Positions 14,735 through 22,759 of a stretch of DNA of 36,450 bases are shown here, in pieces. This stretch comes from Glaciihabitans sp. (GTDB lineage Bacteria; Actinomycetota; Actinomycetes; Actinomycetales; Microbacteriaceae): positions 1-36,450 of the forward strand of contig JAODMF010000019.1 of NCBI GenBank assembly GCA_025464095.1, written 5' to 3'. The notes under the pieces were generated by a model that searched no databases, was not told the DNA's origin, and worked only from the letters and a program-made list of their open reading frames with translations. Within the stretch, counting starts at the first letter, position 1. Each line of letters opens with the position of its first letter. Both the position numbers and the translations under genes were made by a program.

Positions 14735-15069
14735 TTTCGTTTTGCCTCTCGCTAGTCAATCTTGTCTGCTCTTGCACTGCCGTCGATGAAGTGCCCAATT
14801 GTCCTCACTATGAACGCGTGGGCATTGAGGGAGTAGGCGAGCCGATCAATACCACTTGACACCGCTTGGGGCCTCTCCCGGCAACAGCCCTGCTATCCTT
14901 CCGCGGCAGTGAAAGCCGCTCCCTCAGCCCCGCCATTTAGACCGTTCAGAACAACGAAACGGAAAATCCACGTGGCGAAAGAAAACAGTGGTTCAACGCC
15001 TGCACCGATACCCACCCACCGTGCTCGCCGGGCGCTCGCCGGTCTGGCTCTGTGGCGAGCGTCGCCGGC
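14735..15069. other. 335-bp gap with promoter-like elements and a possible truncated gene
   Basis: No complete gene. TTGACA (14856-14861) and an extended -10-like TGCTATCCT (14891-14899) occur, but they are 32 bp apart and so not a normal pair. An open plus-strand frame with a GTG at 14909 and another at 14970 (encoding VAKENSGSTPAP) reads into the antisense of the surface-protein gene. That looks like the leader and first codons of a gene whose remainder has been lost or replaced. Confidence 0.35.
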
Positions 15070-16587
15070 TCAGCCGATGTGTGGCTTCTTTGAACGGCTG
15101 CCTAACCGTGCGGCGCCGAGTAGGGCCAACCCCGCGGCCAGCAGGAGCCCGGCCAGTCCCGCCGGCAGCGCCTCGTCCGAACCGGTCGCGGCCAACGACG
15201 TATTCGCCGGTGAGGCCACCGGGTTCACCAGCGTCGCTACCGGGGTGACGGCGTTGGATGCCCGAGAGGGGGCGCCGGTACCGATGGCGTTCGTCGCGGT
15301 CACCGTGAACGTGTAGGTGTCCCCGTTGGTGAGGCCGGTCACGGTGAGTGGAGAACCTGTGCCGGTCGCGGTCTGTCCACCGTTGCCCGGTGTGGTCACG
15401 TCGGTGGCGGTGACCGTGTAGCCGGTGATCGCCGAGCCGCCATCACTGGCCGGAGGAGAGAACGCGACGGACGCCTGCCCGTTACCAGCCGTAGCCGAAA
15501 CTCCCGTCGGTGCAGCAGGTGTCGTTGCCGTCATCGGGGTGATTACCGACACCGTGTTGCCGTTGAAGTTGGCCACGTACACGGTGTTCGTGGTCGCATT
15601 CACCGCCACCCCATACGGGCCCTTGCCGACGGGCACGGTGGCGGTCGCCGTGTTGCTGGCCCCATCGACCAGCCACACGGTTTGTTCACTCTGGTCGGTC
15701 ACGTACACGATGTTCGTGGTCGCATTCACCGCCACCCCATACGGGCTGCCACCGACGGGCACCGTGGCGGTCACCGTGTTGGTGACCCCATCGATCACGG
15801 ACACCGTACCGGCGGCGTAGTTGGTCACGTACACGGTGTTCGTGATCGCATTCACCGCCACCGCGTATGAGGTGCCGTTGACGGGCACCGTGGCGGTCAC
15901 CGTATTGGTGACCCCATCGATCACCGATACCGTCTCGGAAAGGTTGATCACGTACACCTTGTTCGTGATCGCATTCACCGCCACCTCATTTGGGGCGACG
16001 CCGACGGGCACGGTGGCGGTCACCATGTTGCTGGCCCCGTTGATCACCGAGACTGTGTTGTCGCTCTGGTTGGTCACGTACACGGTGTTCGTGATCGCAT
16101 TCACCGCCACCCCCGTCGGGGTGTTGCCGACGGGCACGGTGGCCGTCACCGTATTGGTCGCCCCGTTGATCACCGAGACTGTGTTGTCGCCAGAGTTGGG
16201 CACGTACACGGTGTTCGCGGTGGCACTCACCGCCACCTCATTCGGGGTGACGCCGACGGGCACGGTGGCGATCACCGTATTGGTCGCCCCGTTGATCACC
16301 GAGACTGTGTTGTCGCCAGAGTTGGGCACGTACACGGTGTTCGTGGTCGCATTCACCGCCGCCCCGGATGGGAGGCCGCCGACGGGCACGGTGGCAGTCA
16401 CTACATAGCTGGTGGCGGCCGAGGCGGCCACCGCCCCACCGAGCACAGCCAACGGGGCCGCCAGAGCGACCGCGCCGACCAGAGCCGCCAACCGTACCCG
16501 CCACACCGGGTGGTCCAACCCGCGGGTTCGCTGCCGGCCAACCGGCCGAGCCTGGATACTCCCACCCGTACCGTGCAGTGCGCTCAT
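15070..16587 (-). CDS. Cell-wall-anchored YVTN beta-propeller surface protein
   Basis: A 505-aa secreted protein. A long signal peptide (about 1-58, hydrophobic core about 33-53, ASA-A cleavage region) is followed by seven near-identical repeats of 41-42 residues (about 63-356) of the YVTN/YncE type. Each repeat contains VAVNA-x-TNTVYV and NTVSVI, enough for one closed seven-bladed propeller. Next come one fibronectin type III domain (about 360-455) and a sorting signal: LAATG at 465-469, a hydrophobic stretch, and the basic tail RSKK. LAXTG is the motif used by class E sortases in high-GC Gram-positives. AGGAAGG lies 7 nt before the ATG. The ligand is unknown; adhesion or scaffolding is likely. 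It is a single-gene unit in an accessory patch. Confidence 0.88.
   Translation of the reverse strand: MSALHGTGGSIQARPVGRQRTRGLDHPVWRVRLAALVGAVALAAPLAVLGGAVAASAATSYVVTATVPVGGLPSGAAVNATTNTVYVPNSGDNTVSVINGATNTVIATVPVGVTPNEVAVSATANTVYVPNSGDNTVSVINGATNTVTATVPVGNTPTGVAVNAITNTVYVTNQSDNTVSVINGASNMVTATVPVGVAPNEVAVNAITNKVYVINLSETVSVIDGVTNTVTATVPVNGTSYAVAVNAITNTVYVTNYAAGTVSVIDGVTNTVTATVPVGGSPYGVAVNATTNIVYVTDQSEQTVWLVDGASNTATATVPVGKGPYGVAVNATTNTVYVANFNGNTVSVITPMTATTPAAPTGVSATAGNGQASVAFSPPASDGGSAITGYTVTATDVTTPGNGGQTATGTGSPLTVTGLTNGDTYTFTVTATNAIGTGAPSRASNAVTPVATLVNPVASPANTSLAATGSDEALPAGLAGLLLAAGLALLGAARLGSRSKKPHIG
15523..16401 (-). repeat. Seven intragenic tandem repeats of about 126 bp
   Basis: The propeller is encoded by seven tandem units with a 126-bp period (one unit is 3 bp shorter). 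For example, TTGATCACCGAGACTGTG recurs exactly at 16040, 16166 and 16292. High nucleotide identity between units, including at synonymous sites, points to recent duplication or ongoing gene conversion. Confidence 0.88.
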
Positions 16588-16886
16588 TACGTGACCTTCC
16601 TCATCGCCAGCACACCGGAATCATCCTGGACCGGCGGGATTCGCCCAAACGGGAAATCGCCCGATCCCCTACCCCAAGTGCTAGTGAGGGCCACCATGTG
16701 CCCCTAAAACATAGCGCAGACCGCCCTCTCTCCGAGGCGCCGGGGTGGCAACAGAGCAGGCGCACCGTCGCACGCCCCGATAGCGGGACGGCGATCGGAG
16801 TCGGCCCACGCTGGTCATTAGCGTCTCGTGGCACGCAGAGTTAGACCGGAGTCTGGAACGGAACTGAGTGGCAGCCAGTAAAAGAC
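16588..16886. other. 299-bp gap between surface-protein gene and tRNA terminator
   Basis: No gene is supported. It must hold the promoter of the leftward surface-protein gene, but I see no clear -35/-10 pair. No copy of the tRNA 3' end is visible that would mark an attachment site. Confidence 0.4.
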
Positions 16887-16928
16887 AAAGGCCCCCTGAC
16901 CAAGAGAATCTCTGGTCAGAGGGCCTTT
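16887..16928 (-). terminator. Rho-independent terminator of the tRNA gene
   Basis: AAAGGCCC..CTGACCA and TGGTCAG..GGGCCTTT form a long stem with one internal mismatch around a roughly 10-nt loop. Read on the minus strand it is followed by TTTGTCTTTT. It starts 5 nt after the tRNA 3' end, so it clearly belongs to the tRNA. Confidence 0.9.
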
Positions 16929-16933
16929 ATTTG

Positions 16934-17007
16934 TTGCGGGGACAGGATTTGAACCTGCGACCTCTGGGTTATGAGCCCAGCGAGCTACCGAACTGCTCCA
17001 CCCCGCG
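16934..17007 (-). tRNA. Initiator tRNA-fMet (CAT)
   Basis: A 74-nt cloverleaf on the minus strand with 5' CGCGGGG, anticodon loop CTCATAA and 3' CCCCGCA plus the discriminator A. Initiator hallmarks are present: the C1-A72 mismatch at the acceptor end and three consecutive G-C pairs in the anticodon stem (GGG/CCC). The CCA end is not encoded (ACAA follows). A strong terminator follows directly. A TAGCGT -10-like element lies upstream on the minus strand (17020-17025). The 3' end faces the accessory patch, the usual orientation for tRNA-associated insertions. Confidence 0.96.
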
Positions 17008-17040
17008 GCACAAGGGTTAACGCTACCACGGTTGATTCGC

Positions 17041-17071
17041 GGGCGCCGCCACCAGCGATCGAGCGGCGCCC
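17041..17071 (-). terminator. GC-rich hairpin after the UPF0182 gene
   Basis: GGGCGCCGC (17041-17049) pairs perfectly with GCGGCGCCC (17063-17071) around a 13-nt loop, 35 bp beyond the UPF0182 stop and upstream of the tRNA. No T-run follows, as is common for GC-rich actinobacterial terminators. Confidence 0.5.
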
Positions 17072-17105
17072 ACGGATGATCGAAAAGACTCCTGCGGCGA
17101 CCCGG

Positions 17106-20012
17106 TCAGGGGGTCGTGTTGCTCGCCAGGAGCGCCGCCGTGATGGCCGCCTGCAGGCGCTTGTCTGCCTGAGCCGCCGCAACGAGATCGTTCTTGGCGT
17201 AGGCGGCCTCGCGGTCCTTGAGAGCCGTAGCGGCATCCTGGAGCGCCTTGGTCAGGGCTGGATTGTTCGAGGTTGAGGGCGGCGTCGTCGGACCCGGCGT
17301 CGGCGTACCCGTCGGAGTGCCGGTTCCGGTCGGCGTCGGAGTGGGAACACTTCCGTCGCCCGCACTCGCACCCGAGTTGCCCCCGAAGAGCGAGTCGAGC
17401 GCGGCATCCAGGGTGTTCTCGAAGGCAATCTTGGTGCCGAAGGCCACGAGTACCTTCTGGAGCAGCGGGTAGCTGGTTTCACCCGTCGACTCGACGTAGA
17501 CCGGCTGCACGTACAGCAGACCGCCACCGACGGGCAGCGTCAGCAGATTGCCGTTGACCACCTGCGTCTTGCCCTGCCGCAGCAGGTTGAGCGCCTGCGA
17601 GACGGTCGGATCGGTATCGAACTGGTTTTCCACCTGGCCGGGCCCGGGTATCTCCTTGGGCAGCGTCAGGAGGCTGAGCTTGCCGTAGTTGGGACCGACA
17701 TCCGAATCCACGGAGAGATATCCCGTGAGCGCGTTGTTCGTCGCACTTGCGGTTCCCTTAGGGATGAAGGTCGAGTACAGCGTGAAGGCGGGCTTGGATG
17801 TGCCCGGAACCTGCATCGTCAGGTAGTACGGCGGCTGGGTCGTCGGCGCGGTCTTCGACGAGGTGGGGTCGTTCGGCGTGATCCACTGGTCGTCGCTGGA
17901 GTAGAACGAGCCGGGCGTCGTGACGTGGTAGGAACCGAGGATCGCGCGCTGCACCTTGAACAGGTCGGCCGGGTATCGCACGTGGGCGAGCAGCTGGGTG
18001 CTCATGTCGGACTGCGGCTTCACCGTCGACGGGAAGATCTTTTCCCAGGTCTTCAGCACCGGGTCGGTGTTATCCCACGCATACAGCGTGACCTTGCCCG
18101 AGTACGCGTCCACCGTGGCCTTCACCGAGTTGCGGATGTAGTTCAGGTTGTCGACCGCAAGTCGCGGCTGCGGCGTGTAGCTATCCGCGATCGTGTTGCT
18201 CAGCTGCTCGGTACGGGAATACGGGTAGCTGTCGCTCGTCGTGTAGCCGTCGACGATCCAGACGATGCGGCCGTTCACGATCGCCGGGTAGGAGTCCGAG
18301 TCGAGCGTGAGGTACGGCGCGACCTTCGACACGCGCGTGCGCGGGTCACGGTCATACAGGATCTGGGACTGGTTGTTGACCGAGTCCGAGAGCACGACCT
18401 GCTCCGACTGGAACTTGATCGCATAGACGAGACGGGTGAAGAGATTGTCGAGCTTCGGGCCGCCGTTCCCGCTGAACGTCGTCGTCGTGTTCGCGGCATC
18501 CTGGGCGGAGCTCGACGGGTAGTCGAGCTCGGTGGCTTTCGCACCCTTCGGCGCTCCGACGATGGAGAAGTTCGGCGAGTTCTCACCGAAGTACACCCGC
18601 GGCTCGAACGTTCCGAGCGAGCCGGCTACCGGGATGCCCGACTCGAGGAACACGGGCTGGCCGTCTGACGAGCGCTGGTTTCCATACGCGGCCACAACAC
18701 CGTAGCCGTGCGTGTACACAAAGGTGTCGTTGAAGGCGGTGCTCGAGTCGCCGAGACCCTGCTGGTTCAACTCGCGCACCGAGATGACCGTGTCCTGCGT
18801 CTTGCCATCAATCGTGTAGCGGTCGACGTCGAGGTGCTGGGGAAAGCTGTAGTACTGCTTGATCCGCTGCAACTGCTGGTACGACTTGGTGACGAGCGCC
18901 GGGTCGAGGATGCGGATATTCGCGGTCGTCTCCGCATCCGACCGGAGCGCGTTCTCGAGCGCATCCGTCTTGGCGGCGTAGGGCTGCTCCACGACACCGG
19001 CGACGCCGTAGGCATCCCGCGTGGCCGTGATGTTGCGCTGGATGTAGGCGGACTCGAGCGTCTTCTCGCTCGGCTTCACCTGGAAGCGCTGCACGATCGC
19101 CGGATACACGGCACCGATGACGATTGCGCTCACCACGAGCAGTGCCGTGCCGATGATGGGCAGGCGCCAGCGACCGATGACGGCGGTGACGAAGAACAGG
19201 ATCGCGACGAGCACCGCGATACCTGCGAGGATCGCGCGGCTCGGAATCGTGGCGTGTACCTCGGTGTAGCCCGCGCCCGTCGACAGGAAGCCGGAGCTTG
19301 CCGACGTCAGCGTCGTGTACTGGTCGAACCATATGCTGACCGCCTGCAGGGCGATGTACACGCCCACGGTGGTGGCGATCTGGATGCGCGCCGTGCGCGA
19401 GATGCGCACCTCGCGGCCGTTGAAGCGCACGGCGCCGTAGAGGTAACTGGTTGCCAGTGCCGCGAGCGCCGAGACGATCACGACGGCGGAGGCGAAGCCG
19501 ATGATCCCCCGCCAGAACGGCAGGTCGTAGAAGAAGAAGGAGATATCGAGGTGGAACTGCGGGTCAGTTTTACCGAACGAGGTGCGGTTGAAGTACTGCA
19601 GCACTACGGGCCACGATGATGCGGCCGAAACCCCGGCGAAGATGCCGAGGAGTGCCGGGATGCCGTACATGGCCAGTCGGCGGAGTGGCTCGACGACCTG
19701 CTGGTAGCGATCCAGTTGCGAGTTGAGCTTCGCGTACACCGGACGGAAGCGGAACGCGACCTCGATGCTGATGAAGACGGGCACCGCCATCGCCACGAAC
19801 CCGATCACGAACATGACCGCGCCGGCGATCCACTGGGTCGTCAGCACGTTCAGGAAACCGAGCTGCGAGAACCACAGGAAGTCGGCGTAGAAGCCGGAGA
19901 AGACGAAGAACAGGATGGCGAGAACAGCCAGCACGACCGCTGTGATCGTGACGGTTACCCGCGTTCGACTCGCCGGGCGGGGCTGGGCTGCGCGATTGGA
20001 AGCGTTGGTCAC
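17106..20012 (-). CDS. UPF0182 family large membrane protein
   Basis: A 968-aa protein. About seven transmembrane segments occupy the first roughly 320 residues (with the family-typical FSGFYADFLWFSQLGF near the start), followed by a large extracytoplasmic region (about 330-880). The C-terminal tail has a low-complexity PTPTPTGTGTPTG stretch (about 890-925) and a charged helix rich in A/K/D. The length and the paired aromatic motifs match UPF0182, a conserved actinobacterial family of unknown function (Rv3193c in M. tuberculosis). The start is GTG with AGGAG 7 nt upstream. A TAAGAT -10-like element lies at 20049-20054 (minus). It sits 83 bp after the PDZ protease gene on the same strand. Confidence 0.93.
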   Translation of the reverse strand: MTNASNRAAQPRPASRTRVTVTITAVVLAVLAILFFVFSGFYADFLWFSQLGFLNVLTTQWIAGAVMFVIGFVAMAVPVFISIEVAFRFRPVYAKLNSQLDRYQQVVEPLRRLAMYGIPALLGIFAGVSAASSWPVVLQYFNRTSFGKTDPQFHLDISFFFYDLPFWRGIIGFASAVVIVSALAALATSYLYGAVRFNGREVRISRTARIQIATTVGVYIALQAVSIWFDQYTTLTSASSGFLSTGAGYTEVHATIPSRAILAGIAVLVAILFFVTAVIGRWRLPIIGTALLVVSAIVIGAVYPAIVQRFQVKPSEKTLESAYIQRNITATRDAYGVAGVVEQPYAAKTDALENALRSDAETTANIRILDPALVTKSYQQLQRIKQYYSFPQHLDVDRYTIDGKTQDTVISVRELNQQGLGDSSTAFNDTFVYTHGYGVVAAYGNQRSSDGQPVFLESGIPVAGSLGTFEPRVYFGENSPNFSIVGAPKGAKATELDYPSSSAQDAANTTTTFSGNGGPKLDNLFTRLVYAIKFQSEQVVLSDSVNNQSQILYDRDPRTRVSKVAPYLTLDSDSYPAIVNGRIVWIVDGYTTSDSYPYSRTEQLSNTIADSYTPQPRLAVDNLNYIRNSVKATVDAYSGKVTLYAWDNTDPVLKTWEKIFPSTVKPQSDMSTQLLAHVRYPADLFKVQRAILGSYHVTTPGSFYSSDDQWITPNDPTSSKTAPTTQPPYYLTMQVPGTSKPAFTLYSTFIPKGTASATNNALTGYLSVDSDVGPNYGKLSLLTLPKEIPGPGQVENQFDTDPTVSQALNLLRQGKTQVVNGNLLTLPVGGGLLYVQPVYVESTGETSYPLLQKVLVAFGTKIAFENTLDAALDSLFGGNSGASAGDGSVPTPTPTGTGTPTGTPTPGPTTPPSTSNNPALTKALQDAATALKDREAAYAKNDLVAAAQADKRLQAAITAALLASNTTP

Positions 20013-20048
20013 GGAACAACTCCTGGCGATGAAAGCGGATGTGAATGC

Positions 20049-20054
20049 ATCTTA
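20049..20054 (-). promoter_or_regulatory. Candidate -10 element of the UPF0182 gene
   Basis: The minus strand reads TAAGAT about 36 bp before the GTG start, in the 83-bp gap after the PDZ protease gene. No matching -35 is obvious, so independent transcription is only a suggestion. Confidence 0.35.
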
Positions 20055-20095
20055 ACGGGCAACGGTGCGAGAAGGCCCGGACGGGCATCCGAAGA

Positions 20096-21217
20096 TCAGG
20101 GGGCCGTGCAGACCGGCAGGGCGCTGCGGCCCTTGCCGGTGCTGATCGCTTTCAATGCCGTGAGCGATTGCTTGAGTGTGCCGGTCGAGTACACGGTGAG
20201 CCCGCTGGGCACGTGCCCGACGACCTCGTCACAGTTGTCTTTGGGCGCGAGGAACCAGCTGGCACCGGCCGCGCGTGCGCCGTACATCTTCTGGCGGATG
20301 CCGCCGATCGGCCCCACGACGCCGGAGGCATCGATCGTGCCGGTGCCGGCCACCTTCTGGCCGCCGTTCAGCGCGCCGGGGGTCAGTTTGTCGATGATCC
20401 CAAGAGCGAACATCATCCCGGCGGACGGACCTCCCACGTTCTCCAGCTGGATCTTCACGTCGAACGGAAAGTTGTACTCGTTGCCGACGATGATGCCGAG
20501 CACGGGAACGCGCGCGGCACCAGAGCCGGTGTCCGCGCTCAGCACGGGCGTGATCTGCACGGTTTGCTCCTTGCCACCACGTTTGATGACCATGATGGCG
20601 GGCTTGGAGGTGCCATTCTTGGCGATCGCGGCGCGGAGAGCGTTCACATCCTTGAAGGTCTCCCCATTGAGGGAAACGATCGTGTCATTGGCCTTCAGGA
20701 CACCCGCCGCGGGGTACCCCTTCGACGTGTCGGAGACAATCAGCGTCGTGTCGAACCGGTAGCCGAGATCCGTCAGCGCCGCGGCAACGGCCTGGCGCTG
20801 CGAATTGACCATGTCCTGGGCGCCCTGCTTGTTCGAGTCCTGCACGGATTCGCCCAGCGGGTAAATGGCATCGATTGGCTCAACCGCCTTCGACGGGTCG
20901 AGCCATGCGCCCGCGACCTCGGCCCAGCTCAGCTGGTCCTGACGGTTGCCCTGGATCGTGACGGTCAGCATGTCGAGCGAACCCGAGGTCGGATACGTCT
21001 TCTGCGAGGGGATGTCGATCATCGGAACCGACTTGCCCTGGAACTGCACGTCGCTGAGGGTGTCGAACACCGGCCCGGGCTGCTCGATCACATAGGGAGC
21101 GGGGACCAGAGCGACCACTCCGATGCCAAGAATGGCCACAAGGAGAATGCTCCAGCCGACCAATCCGCCGCGCCGACGGCGTGGCTGATCTGGCTCGATA
21201 TCGGTGAAAAGGGACAC
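20096..21217 (-). CDS. Membrane-anchored PDZ/Lon-like (S16) protease
   Basis: A 373-aa protein: one N-terminal transmembrane segment (about 22-42), a PDZ domain (about 150-230) and a C-terminal Lon-type S16 protease domain. The catalytic serine is S265 in VGGPSAGMMFAL. The partner lysine is probably K310 in PIGGIRQKMYGA, the same order and spacing as Lon. It resembles YlbL of Bacillus and Rv3194c. I start at GTG 21217, with AAGGA 6 nt upstream; a frame start further upstream at 21292 has no ribosome-binding site. The active site should lie outside the membrane. It is transcribed divergently from the DUF2342 gene across 130 bp. Confidence 0.9.
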   Translation of the reverse strand: MSLFTDIEPDQPRRRRGGLVGWSILLVAILGIGVVALVPAPYVIEQPGPVFDTLSDVQFQGKSVPMIDIPSQKTYPTSGSLDMLTVTIQGNRQDQLSWAEVAGAWLDPSKAVEPIDAIYPLGESVQDSNKQGAQDMVNSQRQAVAAALTDLGYRFDTTLIVSDTSKGYPAAGVLKANDTIVSLNGETFKDVNALRAAIAKNGTSKPAIMVIKRGGKEQTVQITPVLSADTGSGAARVPVLGIIVGNEYNFPFDVKIQLENVGGPSAGMMFALGIIDKLTPGALNGGQKVAGTGTIDASGVVGPIGGIRQKMYGARAAGASWFLAPKDNCDEVVGHVPSGLTVYSTGTLKQSLTALKAISTGKGRSALPVCTAP

Positions 21218-21334
21218 CGGTTGTCCTTCAAGTTCGTAGGCGGCATCGCACTGCCGCGAGGGTTGTTCGCCACGGGCGCACACCCGAAGCATTCAGCCTA
21301 GGTCAAAAATCGGGTCCACCCGCTGGCAAGCGGC

Positions 21335-21340
21335 TAGCGT
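21335..21340 (+). promoter_or_regulatory. -10 hexamer, leaderless promoter of the DUF2342 gene
   Basis: TAGCGT ends 7 nt before the ATG at 21348 and no Shine-Dalgarno sequence is present, so transcription probably starts at or next to the A of the ATG. Confidence 0.5.
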
Positions 21341-21347
21341 AGTTTGC

Positions 21348-22685
21348 ATGGCTGATGATTCGCGGGAAGAGCCGGACGACGAGTTCCGTGACATGCTGCG
21401 CGAGTTCCTCGCCGGCAACACCAACATCGACCCGGCGAAGCTCGCGAGCGCGGCGGGACTGCCCAATGACCCGGAGATGGTCGCCCAGCTGATCTCCCAG
21501 CTGCAGAGCGCGCTGGAGTCCAGTGGCGAGGGCGTCAACTGGGGCCTCGCGCTCGACCAGGCCAAGGGCATCGCGTCCCGCACGAGCGTGGTCTCGCTGC
21601 CCGCGGAGCGTTCGCAGCTGGAGCAGGCCTTTCACGTGGCATCCCTGTGGCTGGACGAAGCCACTTATGTGTCCGAGCTCACCGCGACACCGCGCCTGAT
21701 GAGTCGTTCGGAGTGGGTGATCGCGACCATGTCGGTCTGGAGCCAGCTCGCGGAGCCGGTGGCGACATCCATCGCCAATTCGCTCACCGACGTGCTTCGG
21801 GACCAGGCCCCGGAAGAGATGAGCGGCGTACTCGAGGGCGCCAGCCAGCTGATGCGGAACGTCGGCGGCACACTTTTCGCGATGCAGCTCGGCCAGGTGG
21901 TGGGGCAGCTCTCGAGCGAGGTCGTGTCCGGTGGCGACATCGGAATCCCGCTGCTCGACGAGCAGCAGGCGGCGCTGGTTCCGCAGAACGTGGCCGAGTT
22001 CGGTCGCGACCTCGACATCCCGGTCGACCAGGTGCAGCTCTACCTCGCCGTGCGGGAGCTCGCCCACGCGAGACTCTTCCGGCACGCGAAGTGGCTTCGG
22101 CTGCAGCTGCTTTCGTCGATCACGGACTTCGCGCGCGGCATCCGAATCGACACCGACCGCCTTGAGGAGCTGGCCGAGGACTTCGACCCGGCCAACCCCG
22201 AGGAGCTGCGTGATGCGATGACGAGCGGAGCACTGATCCCGCCGAAGACGCAGGACCAGCTCGAGGCGCTCGCCCGCCTCGAAACAATGCTCGCGCTGAT
22301 CGAGGGCTGGGTGGACGTGGTCACCAGCGAGGCAACGCATCGACTGCCGAAGGGCGACGCGATCGCCGAGACGGTCAAGCGTCGCCGGGCATCCGGCGGA
22401 CCCGCCGAGTCCGCGTTCTCGACCCTGGTCGGCCTTGAGCTCAGACCACGTCGCCTGCGCGAAGCCGCACAGATGTGGAAGTCGGTGACGGATGCCGTCG
22501 GCCCCGAGCTGCGTGACTCACTCTGGTCGCAGCCCGACCTGATCCCGACCAGCGACGACATCGACAACCCCGCCGCGCTCATCGCCCGGCTCAGCGGCGG
22601 TGCGCCCGAACCCGACGACATCGACCAGGCGATTGAAGACCTGCTCAACGACGACACCACCGATCGGCCGCACGAAGAGGGCTAG
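21348..22685 (+). CDS. DUF2342 / zincin-like putative metalloprotease
   Basis: A 445-aa, largely helical cytoplasmic protein of the DUF2342 family, named for similarity to zinc-dependent metalloproteases (Rv3195 in M. tuberculosis). The signature helix is YLAVRELAHARLFRHAKWL. Where zincins have HExxH, this protein has R236-E237-L-A-H240, so the first zinc-binding histidine is an arginine. A similar RExxH form occurs, as I recall, in other actinobacterial members, so peptidase activity is doubtful. The N- and C-terminal tails are acidic and probably disordered. It is divergent from the PDZ protease, with an apparently leaderless start. Confidence 0.88.
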   Translation: MADDSREEPDDEFRDMLREFLAGNTNIDPAKLASAAGLPNDPEMVAQLISQLQSALESSGEGVNWGLALDQAKGIASRTSVVSLPAERSQLEQAFHVASLWLDEATYVSELTATPRLMSRSEWVIATMSVWSQLAEPVATSIANSLTDVLRDQAPEEMSGVLEGASQLMRNVGGTLFAMQLGQVVGQLSSEVVSGGDIGIPLLDEQQAALVPQNVAEFGRDLDIPVDQVQLYLAVRELAHARLFRHAKWLRLQLLSSITDFARGIRIDTDRLEELAEDFDPANPEELRDAMTSGALIPPKTQDQLEALARLETMLALIEGWVDVVTSEATHRLPKGDAIAETVKRRRASGGPAESAFSTLVGLELRPRRLREAAQMWKSVTDAVGPELRDSLWSQPDLIPTSDDIDNPAALIARLSGGAPEPDDIDQAIEDLLNDDTTDRPHEEG

Positions 22686-22759
22686 CTTCGCCGGTTGCTA
22701 CGCGGGTGCCCTGTGGGCAATTCGCTCGTGCGGGCGGAGAACTGCGTCATCCTCGTTCG

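Noticed and set aside
15425..16408. Plus-strand frames with a repeated TYTVFVVAFTATP-like peptide
   Set aside because: They are the antisense of the 126-bp propeller repeats. The repetition is inherited from the real minus-strand gene, which has a signal peptide and sorting signal.
16600..16880. Attachment-site duplicate of the tRNA 3' end
   Set aside because: Reading the whole accessory patch, I found no second copy of the tRNA 3' sequence and no integrase gene.
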